Positions 31,977 through 43,180 of a stretch of 64,000 nt of DNA are shown piece after piece; position 1 is the stretch's first letter; every line of letters begins with the position of its first letter. The position numbers were made by a program, and so were the translations under genes. The notes beneath the pieces are model-generated. The model ran no database searches, was not told the origin of the DNA, and saw only the letters and a program-made list of their open reading frames with translations. Source of the DNA: Achatina immaculata (taxonomy: Eukaryota; Mollusca; Gastropoda; Stylommatophora; Achatinidae); NCBI GenBank assembly GCA_009760885.1, contig CM019701.1, forward strand, positions 39,735,515-39,799,514, in the 5' to 3' direction.

Positions 31977-32203
31977 TTGGCCAGGTGTGCCACTAGATTT
32001 GTTCAGGTGTGCCGCTAGATTGGCCAGGTGTACCGCTAGATTGGCCAGGTGTACTGCTAAATTGGCCAGGTGTGCCACTAGATTGGCCAGTTGTACCGCT
32101 AAATTGGCCAGGTATGCAGCTAGATTGGCCAGGTGTGCCTCTAGATTGGCCAGGTGTACCGCTAGATTGGCCAGGTGTGCCACTAGATTGGCCTGGTGCG
32201 CCG
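31977..32203 (+). repeat. 21-bp minisatellite, 11 copies
   Basis: Unit ttggccaggtgtgccgctaga with third-position-like variants. Because 21 is a multiple of 3 and the unit lacks stops, several frames on both strands are open (GTPGQSS, LANLAVH, WPGVPLD repeats), which are artefacts. Every unit contains caggtg. From 32204 to 32937 nothing is recognised. Confidence 0.96.
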
Positions 32204-32937
32204 GGAAACTTTCGAGACGTTTTGATATTGCTGATAAAAAAAAACAAAATTAAAATAATTTCATTCCGTATTAATACCGAAAACGAAAGAAGATCAACAT
32301 TCTCCGTAACTGAAATTTATTTATTTTCCAGAGGTTTACAGTAAAAGATTCAAGTTAACAGTGAGACACATGGGCTTGTCGTCTATTACACGGGAGTTCA
32401 ATTCATGGTGGAACTGCAGACACGAATTTAATGTTCAACTGAGACCAGTCTCTGGCTTTTCTTGTTTTTCATGCCCGTTAGTGGTGAAAGTGCAGCTCAT
32501 ACAAGCAGGTGTTCGAGAAGTGTAACAGATTAACCGCTTCCACTGCTGTTTCTGGACACTTTCTTCGCCAACATCCAAAACTTAAGAAGAGGCATTTCAA
32601 CATAACTGTTCGGTCAGGCTGAAGTTGTGGTAGATGCTCTTCTGTCATCAGAGGGAGGTCGGTTATGGATTGTGGGGATATGGTAGTATAAAGAATGCAG
32701 ACATACTTGGCGACAGTGATGGAGGGAAAATATTGTGCTATATTTTCGGAGCTAGGAGGTGATTTAAATCAGCTCGGATGTCTCCTCCCCTAGTGGGTCT
32801 ATCTGGAAAGTCAGAAGAAACATCTGCAGATTTCTCTTTTCCACTTGTTATTTCCATATTCTGAGTTTTCTTAACATCCCGGTGATTTTGTCACTTGAAA
32901 TCAGAGTATTTTCCTCTTTGTCTTACATACTCTCGTT

Positions 32938-33155
32938 TTCTAGAGAAGACCGTCTTTGAAAGGTACATAATAGGAAACAGACAGAGAGGAAGATCAAGGC
33001 GAAGATGGTTCCAAGACATCGTTGATGACCTACAAATGGATGCATCAGTAGGAGGCCATCTTACTTACAAACGAGAGGCCTACAGGAGAGCCGATTGGGG
33101 GGGGGGGGGGAAGTTCCGCAAGGGACATGCATTTGACTGACTGACTGACTGACTC
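32938..33155 (+). mobile_element. LINE family 3, 3' fragment with (TGAC)n tail
   Basis: Encodes EKTVFERYIIGNRQRGRSRRR and DIVDDLQMDASVGGHL, ends at the G-run and aagttccgcaagggacatgc, followed by (ctga)n at 33136-33155. Confidence 0.88.
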
Positions 33156-34069
33156 TCGTTTAGGTGATTTAAATGGCTGAAAATTTCAGCCAGGTAGGCT
33201 ACTTTTGCACACCACTCCGCGTCATTTAGCACAATAGTGCATGTAACATGCGTCAGTCACACTAACTATCAATCTCACTATGCACAAAATCTCGTTACGA
33301 TTCCAAGTCTACAGACTGGCAAATCGCATTAAGATCGAGAACCATGTAGTGTTGCCAACTCATTCGTTGATGTGCAGCAATGACTCGCTACAAAGGGTAG
33401 TGTGCCGTGAGTAAGAAAGTTTTGGGAACGTATGCTTTTAGGATGACCCTCTTACATATCAAGAAAACTAATGCCATACAGACTACGTTGTCTCCTGTCT
33501 TGCTTTCTGGTCTGGAAATAGAGGAAGACAGTAATATAAAATTCGACATTCTATAAAAGGGTGGCTATAAAGAGGAAGTAAAAAGAAGAAAAAATTAGCT
33601 ATCATACACGCATCTATGAAGGCAAAACAGATAATTCTCCACTGGGATTTGAAATCTCTATAAATAATATTTGATTGTCTGTGCTTGATTTGTGAAGAAG
33701 TTCAAGATCTTGAGGATAAAATAAAGAAAAAAAAAAGAAAGCGACAATAAAGGAAATAAGGTTCGAAGTCAAATAAAAGTCAAATACATTGCACATCTCA
33801 GCTGAGAATTATCTGTTTTGTCTCCATAGGTACATATAGGATAATTAATGTTACATTATGTTCCTCATCAGATGTAGTTACTATGAGACTGTTTCGGGTA
33901 TTCGATGGTCAGCATATAATAACATGAATGTACGATTCTTACCGAAGTTCAGTGGTAATAAAGGCCACTGCGTTTTATTTTAATGTAATAATATAGAAAA
34001 AGTCTTCGCAGTACTTAATCACTTCCATCTTGTTTGCAATTCCACTACATCTCTTCCAAGAGGTGAACT

Positions 34070-34100
34070 CCCCCCCCCCCCAAAAAAAAAAAAAAAAAAC
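34070..34100 (+). repeat. Poly-C / poly-A homopolymer tract
   Basis: A C run followed directly by an A run. The surrounding 33156-34830 has no gene or repeat I can support. Confidence 0.8.
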
Positions 34101-34829
34101 CAAAAAAACTCACTAACCAATTAATTGCTATTATTTCACATTATTTCACCGGGACTCATATCAGTAGATGACGATTAACCAGTGATTTTACGCAAACGGC
34201 CTTTGTTTAAACAATATTAACTACCAACCCAATATGCTGGATTGAGTCAGTCTTCCGATAACATACAGAAATAAGACCATACAAATAGCTTTGGACGTAA
34301 AACAACTGATTTGTTTTTTCTTGCACTAGGCTTTTCGATGACAAATAATGATATATAATAATTCTAAATTCCAAACATTTTCTTTTCAACGGAACTTACG
34401 TTTATTTTTTTCTCTTCTTCTTTGTTTTACTTGCATTTCTTATTTCCCCCCTCTTCTCTGCTTTATCTCCGTGTCTCTTGCACGCTGAACAACTCTGAAC
34501 TCAAATCTTCTGACAGATCAGAAATCTCAGACTCTGCTGAACCAAGCCAGACTCAGCTTCTCTCTGTTCTTCACAATCTCATCCAAGAAGTGTAAGTCCG
34601 GCACCTTTATCATGAGCCTCTCTACTACTCAGTAGAAAGTCACCAAGCACTAAAGCAAAGTCCTTCTCATTTTCTCTTTTCGTTTCTTTGGACACTAAGC
34701 CTTTCATACCTCCTATCTGGCTGTTTCGTGCAATGGTTCATCTTTCTCTTGTACGAATTATCAACACTTCCTCGTACTGTTATAAGTGAACTCGGCTGTT
34801 TTGTTCGTAAAAAGTACAGGGTTTTTTTT

Positions 34830-34993
34830 AGGAAAGTTAGAAGCGATGAAGGTTCCCAGTAGCAAAGCTTTATAGTTATTCAGCCTGGAAAGATTGTAGA
34901 CAAAATATTTTAGAAGTGAGAGAAAGAAACAGCGATTCGCACTAGGGAATAGATTGGGACTAAGTATACATTGAGCGATTGTCTCTATGACTT
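34830..34993 (-). mobile_element. SINE-like tail related to 24600-24785
   Basis: Shares gattgtagacaaa and gtgagagaaagaaa with 24650-24690. The tRNA-like part is poorly preserved. Confidence 0.45.
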
Positions 34994-35237
34994 GCATTGA
35001 ATGTAGCACAACCAATCCACTCAGTCGCCTCTACGACATGCCTGGAATGTAGCACAACCAATCCACTCAGTCGCCTCTACGACATGCCTGGAATGTAGCA
35101 AAACCAATCCACTCAGTCGCCTCTACGACATGCCTGGAATGTAGCAAAACCAATCCACTCAGTCGCCTCTACGACATGCCTGGAATGTAGGACAACCAAT
35201 CCACTCAGTCGCCTCTACGACATGCCTGAAATGTAGC
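34994..35237 (+). repeat. 46-bp minisatellite, 5 copies
   Basis: Unit gcctggaatgtagcacaacc..ccactcagtcgcctctacga; five near-identical copies starting within the SINE-like sequence. The stretch 35238-35820 is unannotated. Confidence 0.95.
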
Positions 35238-35820
35238 AGTAGCTATATTCTTTACCCCCAGGCCAACACCAAAGCACAGCAATCACCCGAGCGTATCCAT
35301 CTATAGTGTGGGCGAGCGTGGTGTAGTTGGAGTGACGCAGGCCCGTCACGACGATTACGATACATCGCTTGCTCACAAAGTCCCACATTATCATTAGGTA
35401 TGGTAATGGGGTGCTGGTCACGTGATCAGAAGGTAGACAAGGGACGCGTCAGAAATCTTGACACTCATTAGATTAGCGGTTCTCGTTCAGGCAAAACATG
35501 GCTTGGCTGCAGATTGTGTTGGCGGAAGCTTATTGTCCTTGCTGTACAGTGGAAAATGTGCATTTCAGTTATTAAGAGGTCGTGAGTTTGTTTGTCCGCC
35601 AGCTATGAGCTTAGGTGTGCCGCCCGATGCCGCCGTGGTCTTGAGTATAATTGTCATTTACTGTAAATGTCCAGTAATGTCACGTAACCTTTTTGTGTCT
35701 GCAGTCACAAGTGTAATAGGTTAGTTGATGTACAAGAAATATTCGTGGATAGGAATAGCAGTAGATATAAGAACGTATATTGCTGAGATTTGAACATTTA
35801 TAATGTTGAAGATATATATA

Positions 35821-35821
35821 T

Positions 35822-35867
<46 letters not shown>
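35821..35867 (+). repeat. (TA)n microsatellite adjoining a LINE 3' end
   Basis: About 20 TA units directly abutting the 3' end of the short LINE fragment at 35868, at the place where the other copies have (AG)n. ORFs rich in IYIYIY are artefacts. Confidence 0.93.
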
Positions 35868-35869
<2 letters not shown>

Positions 35870-35918
35870 GAACCTTAAGTGCCCAGGGCACATGGGGCTG
35901 CCGCAAGGGTTTTCCACA
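35868..35918 (-). mobile_element. Ultra-short LINE family 2 3' end, 51 bp
   Basis: ctgaaccttaagtgcccagg..gggttttccacaa is the reverse complement of the last 51 bases of the family 2 LINE (compare 10446-10496), i.e. an extremely 5'-truncated insertion. From 35919 to 37285 I find no gene or repeat. Confidence 0.85.
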
Positions 35919-37284
35919 ATATATATGCATATGTTTAATTCAGGCTTTGAGATAAGAAGAACTGATGTACTGTACTTTTAATGTGAGGCTCCTAGGTTTA
36001 TATAAATGCTTCCAGGGGGAGAACCATGTAGGATGTTAATGATACTATTGTGAATCTTAAGTTTTCATGTATCATGATATAACTGTGTTCTTATATATGA
36101 GACTGTTTAGATTTTCTTGTGGGTCGCCATGACAGGCAACACTTATGATGATTAATGAGCCACACAGTGCTATATATCACATAATGTCTAACATGCTTGT
36201 GCATGATCTGAGTGGGCACAGTTATTGAGTTGACCTATAATCCTATTTCGTACTAAATAGTTCGTGTTAGAATGTATATTCATGTTGTTGGTTTCATGAT
36301 TTGTCTGCTAGAGATGAATGACCTGATGATATTTAGATAAAGTCATTATCAGGACACTACACGATCACAGGGTAGTGGACCCACTCAAGAGGCGCTCCAA
36401 TGAAGGAAATGAACCTGGGTGAAGATATAGCTGGGGAGGGGGCATACTGTAAGAAGGTTGGGAGGGCCGCACGGAAGCTGTAACGTGGCCGCTTCATCAT
36501 ACTGTAGGCTAAAGATTAGCCGTGCTCCTAACTTAAGAGTAGTAAAGGGTTGAAGGATTGGGATGTGAATAAAAATGGAAAGATAGAGAATTTCGCCTGG
36601 GCCATAGAGTAGTTGTCACATACCCATATACATAATGAGATTGTAAGACCCCTGGGACAATGGTCCGTTTTAGCGAAGGTTAAAGTTGCGGGCACAGTAC
36701 AAAAATTTATACATACAGATATAACCCTGAGAAATTACAAAATAAATATCAACAAAATATAAAAGGATACATTAAGTTCTTTTATATTTTACACTAGGTG
36801 GCTCTAATTCATCTATAAAACATGTGTTTATATGCAATTAAAAAAACTGTCTTCGTCGTTGTATATTTTCTTATAAGCAAACAAGAAACTAATAAAATGG
36901 TGAACATCTTTCTATGTTAACTCATAATTCGAATATGGAGAAATCTATTGTAATTTATCTTTTAATCCCATAATGGGATCTAAGAAGTCAAATCATCTCA
37001 TTTTGATACACTATCCATACGAACTATTTGATTCCTCTAAACTGATGGAATTTTTCTTTTGCATCACTCTTTGCCAAGTATTTGACAATGAATAAGTTCG
37101 CCTGGCTCAAAAGCCAAAGGGACATCGTTGCTACACAAGTATTATATTTGAGCATGTTTTGTGTGATATTGTTTCTGCTTTCAGAATTATGTTGCTTTCT
37201 TTTCAGAGTAAGTAATAAAATTTACTTAAGATAAAAAAGATAAATCTACAATTCCCAGAGATTTGTTTTTTTCACATCTTTCAT

Positions 37285-37545
37285 CTTTCCTGTGCCGTTA
37301 AACGTCACATAGGGCTCTCATGGAAGTTCGTCAAGTTTATTGTATTTTATAAATACACACTTGGCTTCTCTTAAAACAATGTTCTCTTTAGAGTTTCACG
37401 TGGTCGATCTCTTTTTCTTCGGCCGGTTGTGTTCCACTTGATAACTTGTTTTGGGATTTTCTGACTGTTTCTTCTCATCACGTGACCGACATATGTCCAT
37501 CTCCTTTTTCTGATCGCAAAAGAGATAAGTTGTTGTTCGCTAGAG
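37285..37545 (-). mobile_element. LINE family 1, C-terminal fragment
   Basis: Minus strand: gtgccgttaaacgtcacata gives the 3' terminus, and cggccggttgtgttccactt the family 1 KWNT.R region. Frames are broken; the 69-aa plus ORF is a shadow. 37546-38217 is unannotated. Confidence 0.8.
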
Positions 37546-38217
37546 AATTTCTCAGACTACATTTAATTACTTGGAGAAATCTTCACATCGCATGGGAAGA
37601 CACGACGCTGCGAATTTGTCGTTCATTTCAGTGTAAAGAAGACAAGATCGTGTAACACTGTGAGGATGCCAGACTTCGCTAGTGAGATCAGGACTAATCT
37701 GTTGACTAGACCACAAGTTGTGTAGAGAAAGTAAACACTACAAGAGCATGTTGAAATGTGATGCATAACTTTATTTAACTTGGAAGTTGGTTCATGCATT
37801 TAAATAAAACATAAGCAAATATTCTCCCATAATCGTCAATCACATTCGCTATTTTCATTAAAAAAAAAACAACCTCTCTATCCTCCATCTTTTGACTATT
37901 TGTGAAGTCAGATTCACCTTGTTTGATTTTTAACATTTCCCCTACAAACTGCACAGCGTGTCCCCCATTCTAGTAAGAGATTAAAGGAGAGTGAAACCAA
38001 GATGTCTTTTTTTTATTTTATTTTGAGTGAAGATGTCCCCACAAACGGAGTTTCCCAACTGGTGTGAGGTTGTGTGTTTGTCATGTATATTCTTCTGCAC
38101 TCGAGGCCAAACTCCTCGATGTGCTGCTGGTAATCTCTTTAGTGTTTTATAACAACTTTCAAGCATTTTAATTGGGTATACAAAGTTTGCGTGATCCTGA
38201 GGCTGAGCTCCATGTAG

Positions 38218-38296
38218 TCGTCAGTGATCCATATCCAAACAAGACCCTCTTTGACCTTTCCGTTGGTACACCTAGTAACAGGCTCAACCTAGCTAC
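38218..38296 (+). repeat. NR2 fragment
   Basis: agaccctctttgacctttccgttggtacac.tagtaacagg aligns with the NR2 5' part at 5300-5360 and is cut by the LINE fragment that follows. Confidence 0.55.
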
Positions 38297-38682
38297 TGAA
38301 ACAGCAGAAAAGGCCTCATGCTGGCTGTGGAGTATGAGAAACAAGCCTTGGGAACATAAGTAATTTTATTTGCCACAATCAATACCAGTCCTCCGTAGCT
38401 AAATCGCTAAAGACGCACTTCAAAAAAAGCGCAGTGGCAACTGGAAGATCATGGGTTCAATCCCGGGACCGGGAAAAAAAAAAAAAAGCAACAACTCACA
38501 AGACCTCTGGGAGTCATGACCCAGAGGGGCCCACCCCCCCCCCCCCCCCACTTAGAGTGTCAGGAGTTTAATAGGGCCGAAACACTTGTATGAGGGGGGG
38601 GGGGTATTTCCTCTGATGATCTGAAGGAGTTGTGTTGTTGTTCCGCTCTCTGCCAGTAGAGAATTTCCTGCATATCTCATAA
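38297..38682 (+). mobile_element. WLW-LINE 3' end with tRNA-like 3' region
   Basis: Encodes ETAEKASCWLWSMRN..WEHK then a stop at 38361. The 3' region contains tagctaaatcgctaaag (A-box-like) and gggttcaatcccggg (B-box-like), an A run, a C run (38532-38551), a G run (38594-38604) and the terminal gagaatttcctgcat. The same coding-to-3' junction at 22716-23215 shows this is one element and not a chance SINE insertion. The stretch 38683-40070 is unannotated. Confidence 0.72.
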
Positions 38683-40082
38683 TGTGAGATGTTATCAAGT
38701 ATAAAGTTGTGCCGTCTTTTGATAAGGACTCCAGACATTATGACATTATGTGAGCAGAGATGGCTTTGTCTCTCTCTCTGAAAAGCGGCGGGTCAAAGTC
38801 AATGTCAACTCGTGGTTTTCTGTCGGGGCTACCTGTGCATGTTTTGGTCATGTGATATTGTATTGTGCAGGGAATTTCAGAGCTAGTTCAGTTACTTGTT
38901 CATAGGCAAACGGCCAGGGATCTGTATGCGTTGAATATATAGATGTGTAATGCTGAAGTTCCTGATACTGTGATGTGGAATAAATGTATCTGCCGTGAAC
39001 CCGACGTTACCAGAGCCGCTTCACGTCGTAGAGTTTTGTTTTATAATGTAAGTTGTTGTATATGTAATGTTGGTGTGTTATGTGGATATGAAGCATGTTC
39101 ACTGTTAACCGTGCTAATGGATATCTCGTAGTTTTGAGATTGTGTAAAATAATAGCATCATCATTGATTTTCATTACGATTCGATGATATATTGAACGCT
39201 TTCATGGAAAGCGCTAAATTATTTATCATATGTTGTTTGTGCGCACTTGGATTTTGCTAGTGTCAATTGATCATAACCGCATAATGATATAATTTGTTCA
39301 TTTCACATCAGTCATAATATATATAATGCGACATTGTTCATTTGAATTGAGTCATTTGTTGATGATGGTAAAAGCGCAGGCAATGGTACTGCTATTTTTG
39401 AGATATGATGTCTTGAGTTAGCAAGATAATAATATATGTGATAAGTATGTGCTGGCTAACTCACAATATGTTAATAGGCTTTGTGTTTAAAGAGAAAGCC
39501 AAGATGTTTGAAGCAGATGTCGAGAATTATTAACAGCGTCACGTGAAGTGACAGATGGATTTTTGTCATGTTTGACTTCATAAGTATTTTTTACCTTTGA
39601 TTTATGCTTGATGTTATTTAGTTTGTGAAAACAGTCAGCCTTTTGTTTCTTTATGTCAGTCTGGTAACGTGTGTTACGTGCATGTTCTGTGATTAAACAT
39701 TAATTTTTGCTTTGATCAGTATGTGTTTATGAGTGATCATTGATGCTGGTAGCGAATGAGCTAGATTATGGTGTTTGATTTTCTTGATGTTAGGAAAAAG
39801 TCAGTTGGGGTAACAAACTAGTCACATATCAAAGGGCTAGGACCTTTGGAGGGGGTGCAGTTTGGGATCCCATGTACGCCTGTACTTCATATGGGGACTA
39901 GAATTAGTTATAAACGGCTAGCAATTTAAGCCAAGCACCAGAGAACCTCCCACGATAAAAGAGACTCCAAGATGATAAAGACCAAATAAGGTACACAAGT
40001 AACAGTTTTACAATATCCAAGAACAGACTTTACAAGGTCTTCAGTACACGATCAACAGGTACCATCGGGTATGGCGTTCAGT

Positions 40083-40752
40083 CCACTCAGAGTTTGTATA
40101 CTCTGTAATCTACTCAGAGTTTGTATACTCTGTAATCTACTCAGAGATTGTACACTCTGTAATCTATTCATAGTTTGTATACTCTATAATCTATTCATAG
40201 TTTGTATACTCTGTAATCTACTCAGAGTATGTATACTCTATAATCTACTCAGAGTTTGTATACTCTGTAATCTACTCAGAGTTTGTATACTCTGTAATCT
40301 ACTCAGAGTTTGTATACTCTGTAAACTACTCAGAGTCTGTATACTCTGTAATCTACTCAGAGTTTGTATACTCTATAATCTACTCAGAGTTTGTATACTC
40401 TGTAATCTACTCAGAGTCTGTATACTCTGTAATCTACTCAGAGTTTGTATACTCTATAATCTACTCAGAGTTTGTAAACTCTGTAAACTACTCAGAGTCT
40501 GTATACTCTGTAATCTACTCAGAGTTTGTATACTCTGCAATCTACTCAGAGTTTGTATACTCTGTAATCTACTCAGAGTTTGTATACTCTGTAATCTACT
40601 CAGAGTTTGTAAACTCTGTAATCTACTCAGAGTTTGTGTACTCTGTAATCCACTCAGAGTTTGTGTACTCTGTAATCCATTCAGAGTTTGTATACTCTTT
40701 AATCCACTCAGAGTTTGTATACTCTGTAATCCACTCAGAGTTTGTATACTAT
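40083..40752 (+). repeat. 27-bp minisatellite, about 25 copies
   Basis: Unit ctactcagagtttgtatact..ctgtaat. Each unit contains cagagt-ttgtat-actctg, a 6-bp inverted repeat with a 6-nt loop. Since 27 is a multiple of 3, a 276-codon ORF (LLRVCILCN repeats) runs through it; this is an artefact. The array ends where a TATG array starts. Confidence 0.97.
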
Positions 40753-41200
40753 GTATATATGTATATATATATGTGTATGTATGTATGATTGTATGTATGT
40801 ATGTATGTATATATGATTGTATGTATGTATGTATGTATGATTGTACGTATGTATGTATGTATGTATGTATGTATGATTGTATGGTATGTATGTATGTATG
40901 ATTGTATGTATGTATGTATGATTGTATGTATATATGTATGTAGGTATGATTGTATGTATGTACGTATGTATGTATGTATGTATGTATGTATGATTGTATG
41001 GTATGTATGTATGTATGATTGTATGTATGTATGTATGATTGTATGTATATATGTATGTAGGTATGATTGTATGTATGTACGTACGTATGTATGTATGATT
41101 GTATGTATGTATGTATGATTGTATGTATGTATGTATTATGATTATGTATGTATGTATATGTATGTATGTATGTATGTATTTATGTATGTATGTATGTTTG

Positions 41201-41234
<34 letters not shown>

Positions 41235-41280
41235 CGTATGTATATATGCATGTATGTATGTATGTATGTATGTATGTATT
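40753..41280 (+). repeat. (GTAT)n array with ~117-bp higher-order repeat
   Basis: Mostly gtat units with interspersed gattg. A segment starting gattgtatggtatg at about 40875 recurs at about 40992, so a 117-bp higher-order unit has been duplicated. Long YVCMYVCM / HTYIHTYI ORFs are artefacts. From 41281 to 42600 there is nothing I can support apart from the tract at 42009-42066. Confidence 0.95.
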
Positions 41281-42008
41281 GTTACCGTTAATGCTGCAGT
41301 GTTGCTTGCTTCTTGTCTGTGCTTGATATTTTATGATATGCCCCGGTTTTATCTGTTTATATTCAGTGTGGGTTTTTTGTTTTTGCATCTACTAACTTTT
41401 CATTTATTTGTCCAATGAGCAATCTACAATCTCATTGCTAGCACACTTTTCCATAATCAGAACTTCAGATTACAGTCCTGGTCTTGTTTGTATGAAAGTG
41501 CAACATTTGTCTGCGAGTTATTTCTCAGAAATATATCGGTTTTTCTCACTGAGTTCATCAATACAAGTCCGATAAGCTTGATTAATACTGATTAGAGACT
41601 TTCCGCTCTATATTTCATTTTCATAAAAAAAAACAGATGTCTATTGTCTTATTTAACTCTTAGCCTGGCAAACAACACGAATAGCACATGAACATTTCTT
41701 GTTATCGAACATTACCGTCACAATTATTTGGCTGCAAAAAACACAGTATCTAATTTTGGCAATTTATGGCATTATAAATGTATTAAATGCCGGTTATATT
41801 TTGCGTTTAGTTTTTAAGATGGTTTAAACGGTCACAGCATTTAAAGAATTAGACAAAAATAGACCATGAGTGACATCTGAAGGTTAACATTTTCAACACG
41901 TTTGTTCCTGTCTATATTTTCATGTCAATGGTATTTATTAACTAGGTATGTCAATGTCTTTTTTCCCATAAATCAGAGAGTTTAGCTAAAAAATTTGTCA
42001 ATGTCAGA

Positions 42009-42066
42009 TATATATATATATATACATATGTATGTATGTACGTATGTATGTGTGTGTGTGCGTGCA
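42009..42066 (+). repeat. Compound TA / TATG / TG microsatellite
   Basis: tatatatata then tatgtatg then tgtgtgtg in succession. Confidence 0.9.
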
Positions 42067-42611
42067 TTTCAGACAAGTACACAAAACACAAAAACACCAC
42101 AAGCTAATTAACAAACCACAGCAATGCTATATAAAACAAGACACATTTTTATTGCGAAATGATTATCTTCCTATCCGTTAAGTAACAAACTGAGGAGAAA
42201 CGTGTTCTTGTGTATGAATAATTCATTATTTTTTTAGATTGTTGTTCTGGCTAACGTTTTGGATGTCATTCATGTTACATGCGATAGGTCGGTTGCCCTA
42301 ATCTAGCCAGAAAGGCCCTAGTCACCCAGTTGTAGAAATGTGTACCTGGCCCCTACTAGTGCTAGGGAAGAAAAGACTATGATCCTGATCATTCGCTCTC
42401 GGTTGCTAAAAACTCAAGGAGACTATAAGGACAAAAAACATACCCACTAGCTAGGTGCCTCTGTAGTGCGATATTGCTAGTATTTTTTGCAATAGATGAA
42501 ATAACATCCGATTTTGCATGTAGACTTGAATAAGAAGTACTGGGGCCTGAACTAGATAGATTTTATAACAAAAAGTATAAAGATAAGCACAATTTTTAAT
42601 ACCTTAAATCT

Positions 42612-42680
42612 AAAATATGCCGCGGTGGTTTAATGGTTAGTGCGCTGATGTAAAACTTGTTGGTGCAAGTTTACATTTAT
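42612..42680 (+). mobile_element. tRNA-like SINE head, weak
   Basis: gccgcggtggtttaatggtt followed by agtgcgct resembles a tRNA-type A box (tggtttaatgg). The B box is degenerate (gttggtgcaagtt). Confidence 0.35.
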
Positions 42681-42780
42681 TATTATTGGGAGGGATATTT
42701 TCTCAGCATGGTTACAGACCAACAATCCCCTGACAATGTACTACCTTACACGAGGCCAACCCAGGTTCTCTCCTCCTCGG

Positions 42781-43180
42781 TCTTCTTATATCTTATATCC
42801 TTCCCGTGCCGTTAAACGTCACATAGGGCTCGCAAAGTAGTTCGCCAATTTTTCCTGTCTTCGGCGAGTCTTTCAACCTCATCGAAGGATTTTATACCTG
42901 TTAATTTGGCCTCTCTTAACAATGTCCTCTTCAGAGTTTCACGCTGTCTGCCTCTTTTTCTTTGGCCTGTTGTGTTCCACTTGATAGCTTGTATTGGGAT
43001 TCTCTGATCATTTCTTCTCATCAAGTGACCAACATATGCCCATCTCCTTTTCCTGATGACCCATGAGACTGGTTGTTGTTCAGTCATCTGTCTTATCTCT
43101 GCATTGTTCTTGAATTCGTTCCACTTGATGCCGAGTATTTTCCTTATGCATTTGTTTTCAAAAGAGTCTAATTTCTTTTC
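42781..43180 (-). mobile_element. LINE family 1 second copy, C-terminal part
   Basis: ORF 42812-43087 (minus) encodes the complete C-terminal domain ending RALCDV, with KRGRQRETLKRTL and GIKSFDEVERLAE. The 3' tail is GATATA-rich. Upstream it is interrupted by the CR1/L2-like LINE at 43181. Confidence 0.92.

Noticed and set aside
31926..32344. Four overlapping ORFs across the 21-bp array
   Set aside because: All are repeats of 7 codons from a stop-free unit; coding in four frames at once is not plausible.
34994..35237. CRISPR-like regular repeats
   Set aside because: Units are directly tandem with no variable spacers, and the genome is eukaryotic. The same applies to the arrays at 8782, 13143 and 50075.
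35790..35981. IYIYIY-rich ORFs on both strands
   Set aside because: They translate a (TA)n microsatellite.
40071..40901. 276-codon ORF with LLRVCILCN repeats
   Set aside because: Produced by a 27-bp satellite (period divisible by three) running into a GTAT microsatellite; no non-repeat sequence supports it.
40735..41388. 217-codon minus-strand ORF (HTYIHTYI)
   Set aside because: Translation of a tetranucleotide microsatellite; open in several frames on both strands.
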